Shown here piece after piece: positions 26,561-33,850 of a stretch of 64,000 nt of DNA. Position numbers and translations under genes: made by a program. Each line of letters opens with the position of its first letter. The stretch's first letter is position 1. The DNA is from Vicinamibacteraceae bacterium (GTDB lineage: Bacteria > Acidobacteriota > Thermoanaerobaculia > Multivoradales > Multivoraceae): contig JAAXHG010000132.1 of NCBI GenBank assembly GCA_012270995.1, forward strand, positions 84,208-148,207. Reading direction: 5' to 3'. The notes under the pieces are model-generated. The model did no database searches. It was not told the origin of the DNA and was given only the letters and a program-made list of their open reading frames with translations.

Positions 26561-26812
26561 GCCGCGCGCCAGAGACGCTGAAGGGTCAGACCGTCCCGGA
26601 AGTTGTTCGTGTTGACGATGTACTGGCCGGCGGATTCGCCGGCCATGTACATGACGGACGAGTGCCTGTTGTCCCGGGCCACCGCCCGCCACTGTTCGAG
26701 AATGGAGCTCGGCGCCGAGACGACGACTGTCCTGATCTTTCTGCGGAGCAGAAGTTTGCGTTCGGTGAGCCCGGAGAGGGCCGCGGTCCGCGCGCCGACG
26801 TCGTCATGACGG
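26557..26812 (-). pseudogene. 5'-truncated remnant with VWFA-related C-terminus
   Basis: The frame just upstream of the helicase reads AALSGLTERKLLLRRKIRTV, then SILEQWRAVARDNRHSSVMY and MAGESAGQYIVNTNNFRDGL, ending ...LQRLWRAA. The last part resembles the VWFA-related proteins of Acidobacteriota, which end with a Gly-rich turn and NTN(D/N)F. No start codon is available, and the + strand promoter region of 26917 lies where its 5' part should be. Its stop overlaps the helicase start (GTGA), as in a real operon, so I infer a truncated gene that once preceded the helicase. The family call is tentative. Confidence 0.35.
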
Positions 26813-26916
26813 AAGCGTAGCGGGTCGCCGGGCGCGAGTCCCGAGGCCGGCGGGCACGCTACACTCTGGACTCGCGCAAGGCCCCTTGTCCAAGCGGTCG
26901 TCCGCCGTCCGGCTAG

Positions 26917-29241
26917 ATGGGGTCCGCCATCCGCCACGCCAATCAGCCCCTTGCGACGCTCCTGGTCATGGCGGCGACGCTTGCGCCGGCGGCGGCCGGA
27001 GTGGCTCTGGCGGAGGAAGAGGAGCACTTTCCCCCGTTCGTGGAGCTTGCGACCGCCTGGACCGAGGTCGCTCCCGGCGGACAGGCGACCTTTACGGCCG
27101 AGGCGTACGACGAGTACGGCGCGCCGGTGCATAGCTTCGAGTGGACCGCGACGGCGGGCAGCGTGCTGGCGGACCCGGAGCACCCGATCCGGGGCCTGTA
27201 CGAAGCCACGGCGACCTGGACGGCCCCGCTCGAACCGGGCGACGTAGTCGTCACCGTGACGGTGACCGACGACAAGGGGCTGACGGCGTCGGACTCGGCG
27301 ACGGTGACGGTCACCACCAACCCCGCGCCCGCGGTGGAGGCGGCGGCGGCGCCGGATAGCGTGGCGCCGGGCGGCCAGGCGCGACTGACGGCGAACGCCA
27401 GCGACGCTGACGGCGGCCCGCTGACCTACGCGTGGAGCGCGCCGGCCGGGACGTTCGACGCGACGGACGCGGCGTCGGTGACGTGGACGGCGCCGTCCGC
27501 GCCGGCCATCGTGGACATCGTGGTGACGGTGACCGACAACGAGGGGGATACGGCGTCGGCCACGGCCAGAGTCAGGGTCTACTACCAGGAGCGGCTTTCG
27601 ATCGAACCCGACGACGTGGTCGCCAATGTCGTCACTCAGGTACGGGTCACCGTGACCGGCGGGTGGCCGCTGGACTCGAACTACAGAGTCTACGCCTCGG
27701 AGTGCGGGCACTGGGGGGCAGGCGCCGTCTACCTGCCCCTGGCGACCGACAGCCAGGGGACGGCCGTTGCCGACGCCGGCTTCTTCGCGTTCGAGCAAGG
27801 CGGCGATGGCGCGTACTGCACCGTCGAGGTACAGCACAACGACAGCGGCTGGCGGTCGGAGACGAACACGAACCTGTTCATCAGGCGCGGAGCGGCCCCG
27901 CCGCCCGGCGAACCGCCGCCCGGCGAACCGCCGCCCGACGACCCGCCTCCGCCTGACCCGCCCGCGAACGAACCGCCGACGGTCGTGGTGAGGGGCGCGC
28001 CAACCGAGGTCGAGATCGACGAGGCGGTAACCCTGATCGCGGACGCCGCCGACGCGGACGGATCGGTCGCGGGCTACCTTTGGACGGCGACGGCGGGCAG
28101 CCTGGATGTCACGGACCAGCGGAGAACGACGTGGACGGCGCCGGGCGGGCCGGGCAACGCCAGAATCGGCGTGACGGTGACGGATGACGACGGGGCGACG
28201 GCCTCGGACTCGGTGACGGTTGCGGTGGTTCCACCGCCCGATCTCATCCCGAGCTTCGACTCCGGAGTCGAGGACCAGATCTTCACCGTCGGAGTCACGG
28301 CGAGGGTGGAGCTTCCCGCCGCGTCCGGCGGGGACGGCGCGCTTCGGTACTCCTTGAGCCCGACGCTGCCCGCGGGTCTTTCGTTCAACGCGGAAAGCCG
28401 GGTGATCTGGGGTACGCCGGTGGCGGAGTCGGGGAGAACGACGTACACGCTCACGGCGACCGACGGCGATCGGGAGCAGCCGGACAGCGCGACGCGCGAG
28501 TTGGCGATCGAGGTGGTTCCGGCGCCGGAAGAACCGGCGGCGCGGGAACTGAGGGTGACGCCGGCGGGTCCGAAGAGCGTGGGACTGTTTCCCGGTTCGG
28601 GCTGGTCCGGCGCGTCGGCGCACGTTGCCGCGGTGGAGGCGCGCGGCCCCGGGCACGGCTGGATCGAGCTGCCGACGACGACGTCAGGGAACCTGGGGAG
28701 CTCGCGTGGTCCGGCCGCGCCGCCGGCGGAGGCGGCCGCGGCGGCGAGCAGGGCGTCCGCCGCCGGCGCTCTGCTGATTCGGGGGCTTGACGCTGAGACG
28801 CCGTACACGTTCCGGCTCCGTCGGCCGTCGGCCGGCGGCGGGGTCGAGTACTCCGAAGAGGCCAGCGCGACGACCGGCGCGTTCGGCGGTCCCTGTCGTT
28901 CGGGCCCGGGCTACCTGTGTCTGCGAGAGAGGCGGTTCGAGTTGCAGGCGCACTGGACCAACCCGGACGTGGACGGCGACTTCGGGGCCGCCGGGGCGGT
29001 CCGCGCGTCGATTTCGGACGAATCGGGTCTCTTCTGGTTCTTCAACCCGGAGAACATCGAGGTGGCGGTCAAGGTCCTGGACGGCACGGCTATGAACGGC
29101 TTTTACTGGGTGCTGTACGGCGGTCTTTCGGATCTCGAGTACACGATCGACGTGACCGACACCTGGACCGGGACCACGAGAACCTACCGGAATCCGCCGG
29201 GGAGCCTCTGCGGCGCCATCGATGTCCAGGCCCTGCGCTGA
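26917..29241 (+). CDS. Large secreted protein with Ig/PKD-like repeats
   Basis: A 774-residue protein with a Sec signal peptide (about residues 1-32, ending ...GVALAEEEE). Then come two PKD/Ig-like domains of the type TVTVTDDKGLTASDSATVTV, a domain of about 100 residues, a Pro-rich spacer made of PPPGE repeats (about 325-350), a third PKD domain, a He_PIG-like putative Ig domain (LPAGLSFNAES...), and a fibronectin-like part. The last 110 residues contain CLRERRFELQAHW, SGLFWFFNPENIEVAVKVLD and DTWTGTTRTY; I associate this tail with secreted proteins of Thermoanaerobaculia-like Acidobacteriota. The gene may encode an adhesin or surface protein. Two Cys pairs may form disulphides. Confidence 0.8.
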   Translation: MGSAIRHANQPLATLLVMAATLAPAAAGVALAEEEEHFPPFVELATAWTEVAPGGQATFTAEAYDEYGAPVHSFEWTATAGSVLADPEHPIRGLYEATATWTAPLEPGDVVVTVTVTDDKGLTASDSATVTVTTNPAPAVEAAAAPDSVAPGGQARLTANASDADGGPLTYAWSAPAGTFDATDAASVTWTAPSAPAIVDIVVTVTDNEGDTASATARVRVYYQERLSIEPDDVVANVVTQVRVTVTGGWPLDSNYRVYASECGHWGAGAVYLPLATDSQGTAVADAGFFAFEQGGDGAYCTVEVQHNDSGWRSETNTNLFIRRGAAPPPGEPPPGEPPPDDPPPPDPPANEPPTVVVRGAPTEVEIDEAVTLIADAADADGSVAGYLWTATAGSLDVTDQRRTTWTAPGGPGNARIGVTVTDDDGATASDSVTVAVVPPPDLIPSFDSGVEDQIFTVGVTARVELPAASGGDGALRYSLSPTLPAGLSFNAESRVIWGTPVAESGRTTYTLTATDGDREQPDSATRELAIEVVPAPEEPAARELRVTPAGPKSVGLFPGSGWSGASAHVAAVEARGPGHGWIELPTTTSGNLGSSRGPAAPPAEAAAAASRASAAGALLIRGLDAETPYTFRLRRPSAGGGVEYSEEASATTGAFGGPCRSGPGYLCLRERRFELQAHWTNPDVDGDFGAAGAVRASISDESGLFWFFNPENIEVAVKVLDGTAMNGFYWVLYGGLSDLEYTIDVTDTWTGTTRTYRNPPGSLCGAIDVQALR

Positions 29242-29337
29242 GGGGGCGCGAGCGGCGTGAGACCCGCGAATCTCCCCGAGGATCCAACGGACTTGCGGCA
29301 AGAGAGGAGTCGCCTCCCGCCTGGCCGGGCAGTCCTG

Positions 29338-31485
29338 TCAGCTCGGATGCGCCGCGGGCCGGTTCAGCGCCAGGAGCGCCGCGAACAGGAGGGCGCCCAC
29401 GCCGTTCACCACGAGCCCCATGGTGGGGCCGCCCAGATCGGGAACCAGGAGCAGGGCCGCCGCGACCAGCATGACGACCCGCAGCGGCACCGTGAGTTCG
29501 GATCGGAGGTAGCCGCCGATCCCGGAAGCCAGGGCCACGATGCCGACCACGGCCGCCCCGAGCGCCAGCACCAGCGGCGGCAGTCCGGCTGCTCCGGAAG
29601 CGAAGAGACTCGCTCCGTTCTCGTCCATCATCAGGAGCGCCGGCCGGTAGACGAACATGAAGGGCAGGGTGAAGCCGACCAGGGCGAAGCGGAACGCCGC
29701 CAGCGCCGTCGGCATGACTGGGGCCTGGGCGAGGCTGGACGCCGCGTAGGCCGCCAGCGCGACCGGTGGCGTCACCATGGACATCATCCCGAAGTAGAAG
29801 ATGAAGAGGTGAGCCGCGAGCGGAATGACCCCCAGTTCCGAGAGCAGCGAGCCCATCAGCGTCGCCATCAGCAGGTAGCACACGACGGACGGCACCCCCA
29901 TGCCCAGCACCAGCGACGTGACCATGATGCCGAGAAGGGCCAGAAACAGGTTCGTCGCCACGACGCCCTTGATCGCGGCCGAGAAGTCCGCCGCGATGCC
30001 GGTCTGCTGGACGATGCCGATGACGACGCCGACGCAGGCGCTGGCGGCGACCAGGGGGATCCCGTTGCGCGCGGCGCGGGTCAGGGCCTCGAGGACATGG
30101 GGCCGGAAGACCCGGTGAACGAGGCCGAACGCCATCAAGCCGAACATCGCCACGATCCCGGACGAGAGCCAGGACTCGAAGACCTGCCGGAACGACGGAT
30201 CCGCGGGGAGTTCGGCCCAGAGCACCTGGTGCAGCAGAGCCACGATTCCGAAACAGCCGAGGGCCAGGTGGCGCAGCCTCCTGGGCAGATCGATCTCGGG
30301 TCGCAGCACCGCCAGCACCAGGATCACGATCAGGGCGCCCGTAACCGCCCGGAACGGCGAGAACCGGAGCAGCAGGAGCAGGACCAGGGTGGACAAGCCG
30401 GCGGCGAAGACGAGGGCGTCGAAGCGCCTCACCGGCGGCGGCTCGCCCTCCCGCTCGGGCGTGCCGACCCGGCGCGAGTAGAAGTGGACGATCAGGAAGA
30501 TGGACAGGTAGAAGAGCACCGCGGGCAGCAGCGCCGCCTGCACGATCTGCAGGAACGTGACCTGGGGCTCGACGATCTCGAGCATCATGTAGGCGCCGGC
30601 GCCCATGACCGGCGGCACGAGGGCGCCCCCGGAGGCCGCAGCCGCCTCGACCGCGGCCGCCACGTGGCGCCTGAAGCCGTTGCTCCTCATCATCGGGATG
30701 GTGAAGGCGCCGGTCGTCACGGCGTTCGCCACGGCGCTGCCGGAGAGGGAACCCAGCAGGCCGCTGCTCAGCACCGCCACCTTCGCCGGCCCGCCCGGCT
30801 TGCTTCCGAACACCCGTTCCGCGAAGCGCACGATGAACTGGGTCGCCCCGGACATCTCGAGGAAGGCGCCGAAGACGACGAACAGGAAGACGTACCGGAA
30901 CATGACCGAGGCCGCCGGACCGAACACCCCCAGGCTCTGCAGGAAGGTCGTGCCGACCACGTCGCGGGGGTGCTGGCCGGCATGCGGGAACAGCCAGTCC
31001 GGCAGCAGAGCCCAACCGTTGCGGAGGCTGAAGTAGCAGTAGAGCGTGTGGGCGACGAAGGCCAGGGCGAGGGCCGGGACGATCCAGCCGATGCTCCGGC
31101 GGGCGGCTTCCAGCACCAGCAGAAGGCCGATCAGACCGAGGCCGATGTCCGCCCCCGTCTCGATCCCGGCCCGGTTGCCCAGCGACCTCCCGCCCGACCA
31201 CAAGTGCTCGAACGCCGGCTCCGTCTGCACGACCACGTAGGCGCAGACGACAACGGCCAGGAGACCGAACAGGAGGTCCAGGCCGCGCAGCCACTGGTGC
31301 GACCCGAGCTTGGGATGGACCGGAAACGCGAGAAAGCAGAGCAGCAACCCGAGGCCGACGAACACCGCCAGCGACGACTGCGGCAGCAGCAGGCCGAAGT
31401 TGACCTCGAAGAGAACGAAGAAGCAGAGAGCGGCGCCGAGTCCCGCGATCAGGCCCCGGCGCGCCCGCTCAGCCGCCTCGTTCAA
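29338..31485 (-). CDS. TRAP transporter fused permease (DctM/4TM type)
   Basis: A 715-residue membrane protein with about 18-20 hydrophobic segments. The large subunit region carries TRAP landmarks: RYVFLFVVFGAFLEMSGA, SSGLLGSLSGSAVANAVTTG and FYFGMMSMVTPPVALAAYAA. TRAP permeases of the 4TM+12TM fused type import carboxylates with a Na+ gradient, fitting the Na+ pump in this window. The TTG start (31485-31483) overlaps the stop of the TAXI gene, and the TAXI-type binding protein just upstream supplies the substrate. The long overlapping frame on the other strand is a shadow. Confidence 0.88.
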   Translation of the reverse strand: MNEAAERARRGLIAGLGAALCFFVLFEVNFGLLLPQSSLAVFVGLGLLLCFLAFPVHPKLGSHQWLRGLDLLFGLLAVVVCAYVVVQTEPAFEHLWSGGRSLGNRAGIETGADIGLGLIGLLLVLEAARRSIGWIVPALALAFVAHTLYCYFSLRNGWALLPDWLFPHAGQHPRDVVGTTFLQSLGVFGPAASVMFRYVFLFVVFGAFLEMSGATQFIVRFAERVFGSKPGGPAKVAVLSSGLLGSLSGSAVANAVTTGAFTIPMMRSNGFRRHVAAAVEAAAASGGALVPPVMGAGAYMMLEIVEPQVTFLQIVQAALLPAVLFYLSIFLIVHFYSRRVGTPEREGEPPPVRRFDALVFAAGLSTLVLLLLLRFSPFRAVTGALIVILVLAVLRPEIDLPRRLRHLALGCFGIVALLHQVLWAELPADPSFRQVFESWLSSGIVAMFGLMAFGLVHRVFRPHVLEALTRAARNGIPLVAASACVGVVIGIVQQTGIAADFSAAIKGVVATNLFLALLGIMVTSLVLGMGVPSVVCYLLMATLMGSLLSELGVIPLAAHLFIFYFGMMSMVTPPVALAAYAASSLAQAPVMPTALAAFRFALVGFTLPFMFVYRPALLMMDENGASLFASGAAGLPPLVLALGAAVVGIVALASGIGGYLRSELTVPLRVVMLVAAALLLVPDLGGPTMGLVVNGVGALLFAALLALNRPAAHPS

Positions 31486-32465
31486 CCGCCCGCTTCGGGC
31501 CAGATGCCGATCTCCCTGTAGAAGCGCTCCGCTCCCGGGTGGAACGGCGTGCCGGTGTCGCGAGCGACATTCGCCTCGTTGATCGCACGGCCGGCGGGGT
31601 GCTTCTCGGCGATCGCCTGGCGGTTCTCCCACATCGTCTTCGTGATCCGGTAGATCAGTTCCTCGTCAGCGTCGGCGTAGGTGATCAGGTGCATCGAGCC
31701 GACGTTGAGGCCGGGGTAGTCCTCGGTGAGGTCGGAGTAGGCGTCGGCCGGAATCGTGGCGAGCTGGAAGAAGGGATAGTCGTGCGCGAGTTGCTGCCGC
31801 TTCTCCTCGTCGAACGGCAGAAACACGATGTCGTGGGTGCTGCTGGCCTGGGTCACCGAGCCGGTCGGCACCGCGCCGCCGAGGAAGGCGGCGTCGATGG
31901 AGCCGTCCCCCAGCAGGTCGACCGCCCCGCTCTGCGTGCCGTAGACCTGGGTGAAGTCGTCGTACGTCACGCCGTGGGCGGCGAGAAGCGGTTCGACGAA
32001 CATCTCGAAGCCCGCCCCGGCCACGCCGACCATTGCCCGCTTCCCGGCGAGGTCGCTCAGCGAAGTCAGCCCGGAGTCGGCCTTGGCGACGAATGTCGCG
32101 ATGTTCGGCGCCAGCGTTGCTACCGCGCGGATCTCGTAGCTCTGCTCCCAGCCCGACTCACCGAGCACCGCGAAGTAGCTGATCGCCGAGTTCGACATGG
32201 CGAGTTGCAGCTCGCCGCGCGCGAGTCGGCGGATGTTCTCCTGCGACCCCTTCGTCCCACGCGGCTGGACCCGCCAGTTGTTCTCTCCGCGATTCTCGTT
32301 CAGCACTTCCGCGATCGCGCCGCCGACGACCGGAAAGGCGCCGCCGACCGGCGCCGTGCCCATGCTCAGGAATCGCGGGTTGGCGGAGCCGCCGTCCGCT
32401 CCTTCGCCGCCGCAGGCAAGCGGCAGGACGAGTGCGGGCAGGAGAATGAACAGGCGGTTCTTCAT
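31482..32465 (-). CDS. TAXI-family TRAP solute-binding lipoprotein
   Basis: A 327-residue periplasmic binding protein with a lipoprotein signal (LPALVLPLACGG, lipobox LPLAC). The TAXI family start FLSMGTAPVGGAFPVVGGAI, RGTKGSQENIRRLARGELQL and the middle ALFVAKADSGLTSLSDLAGKR-like segment are present, ending EIGIWPEAGG. It should deliver a substrate (in the family glutamate, other carboxylates or sialic-acid-like ligands are known or proposed) to the fused permease. Its stop codon overlaps the permease start (TGA inside TTGA), so they form an operon. The ligand is unknown. Confidence 0.9.
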   Translation of the reverse strand: MKNRLFILLPALVLPLACGGEGADGGSANPRFLSMGTAPVGGAFPVVGGAIAEVLNENRGENNWRVQPRGTKGSQENIRRLARGELQLAMSNSAISYFAVLGESGWEQSYEIRAVATLAPNIATFVAKADSGLTSLSDLAGKRAMVGVAGAGFEMFVEPLLAAHGVTYDDFTQVYGTQSGAVDLLGDGSIDAAFLGGAVPTGSVTQASSTHDIVFLPFDEEKRQQLAHDYPFFQLATIPADAYSDLTEDYPGLNVGSMHLITYADADEELIYRITKTMWENRQAIAEKHPAGRAINEANVARDTGTPFHPGAERFYREIGIWPEAGG

Positions 32466-32548
32466 CGGCGCGGACCTCGGTGACTGAAAGCTGACGCACC
32501 AGCCGGGCGCGGCAGGCGATCATAACTCGCCGGCCGCGGGCTGAGGCT

Positions 32549-33850
32549 CTACGGTTCGACGATGCAGTAGAGGAAGCTGTCGGTCCGCAGGTAGAGGCGA
32601 CCCTCGGCGACGCCAAGCGATGACAGCGTGAAACCCTGGACCTGGTTCTTCGCCAGGATCTCGAAGTCGGGGCCGTCCCGGACCACCGTCGTCACTCCGT
32701 CCTCGCTGGTCGCGTAGACCTTGCCGTCGGCGACCAGCAGCGAGGCGCTGTAGGTGCCCGGCTCGAGCCGCTGGTTCTCCCAGTCCGGCGCGCCGGTTCT
32801 GGCGTCGAGCCGTGACAGGAGGCCGTTGTCGCGGAGCAAGTAGAGGGTCTTGCCGTCCGTCGCGGGGGTCGGCACGTCGGGACCGCGATCGGTCTCCCAG
32901 AGGAGTTCGGGTTCGCTGCCGGCCCGGAGACGCAACGCCTTCATCGGATTGACGCGGGTAGGGACGAACACGAGATCCCCCGCCGAAACCGGCGACGCGA
33001 CGACCCGGTACATCGGGCTGTCCCTCGGGTTGAAGCCTTCCACGCGCCAAAGCTCGCGGCCGCTCTCGGGGTCGTGCCCGGTGGCAACGTCGCCGCCGTT
33101 CAACACCAGGACATGCCCGTCGCCAACCTCCACGAGAGCCGGCGTGATGTAGGCGTCGGGCGACTCCATGCGGGCCTCCGTCAGCCGCTCCTGTCTCCAG
33201 ATCGTCTCCCCGGAAGAGGAGTCGATCGCCAGGAGGTAGGACGGATCGTCCGTCTTCATGCCGTGAAGGACCGGCACGTAGAGCACCTCCCGCCAGAGCA
33301 GCGCGGATGAACCGTAGCCGTGGTTCAGACCGAAGGCGCCGTAGTCCTGCTCGAGTTCCCGCGCCCAGAGCTGGTTGCCGTCGAAATCGTAGGCCTGCAA
33401 GGCGCCGGTTCCCGTCAGCACCCAGACCCGCTCACCGTCGGTGATCGGGGACGGCGACGACATGTTGTGCTTGCGCTGGAAGCGGTTGCCGCCTCCGATC
33501 GTTCGTTGCCATACGACGTTGCCCGAACCGGCGTCGACGCGCCACAGCGACAGATCGTCGCCCTCGGCGACGTTCAGGAACACGATGTCGCCGACCACGA
33601 TCGGCGTCGATCCGGAACGGTCCGGCAGCGCCAGCTTCCAGAGGATGTTCCGCTCCACGTTGCCGTCGTGCGACCATTCGAGCGCCAGGCCGGTGTGTTC
33701 GCTGTAGCCGTTTCGCGCGGGCCCCCGCCAGTTCGGCCAGTCCGCCCCGCTCGCCGCCTGCGCCGCAAACAGCGCCGGCAGGATGCACCAGACGGCCGAC
33801 CGCCTGCAGCGTCGACCTCCACGTCGCGATTCCACTTTCTTCCGGTTCAT
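32549..33850 (-). CDS. PQQ-like beta-propeller repeat protein
   Basis: A 433-residue secreted protein: a basic start, then a hydrophobic stretch ILPALFAAQAASGADWPNWR with a Sec signal, and PNWRGPARNGYSEHTGLALE. Several WD-like repeats with DLSLWRVDAGSGNVVWQR, DFDGNQLWARE and AIDSSSGETIWRQE are the PQQ/quinoprotein beta-propeller pattern. Family members include BamB-like assembly factors and quinoprotein dehydrogenases; no catalytic dehydrogenase residues are identifiable here, so a binding or assembly role is possible. The start lies in a 4-nt overlap with the stop of the M16 gene, with GGGAGG as ribosome site. Confidence 0.8.
   Translation of the reverse strand: MNRKKVESRRGGRRCRRSAVWCILPALFAAQAASGADWPNWRGPARNGYSEHTGLALEWSHDGNVERNILWKLALPDRSGSTPIVVGDIVFLNVAEGDDLSLWRVDAGSGNVVWQRTIGGGNRFQRKHNMSSPSPITDGERVWVLTGTGALQAYDFDGNQLWARELEQDYGAFGLNHGYGSSALLWREVLYVPVLHGMKTDDPSYLLAIDSSSGETIWRQERLTEARMESPDAYITPALVEVGDGHVLVLNGGDVATGHDPESGRELWRVEGFNPRDSPMYRVVASPVSAGDLVFVPTRVNPMKALRLRAGSEPELLWETDRGPDVPTPATDGKTLYLLRDNGLLSRLDARTGAPDWENQRLEPGTYSASLLVADGKVYATSEDGVTTVVRDGPDFEILAKNQVQGFTLSSLGVAEGRLYLRTDSFLYCIVEP

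Noticed and set aside
27899..27970. Tandem 15-bp repeats in the secreted protein gene
   Set aside because: They encode a Pro-rich spacer (PPPGE units); ordinary coding repeats, not a mobile or regulatory element.
29257..31521. 754-codon plus-strand frame opposite the TRAP permease
   Set aside because: Made of Arg/Glu/Gln/His/Asp-rich text with no hydrophobic pattern, the mirror of a membrane-protein gene; the permease on the other strand has family motifs.
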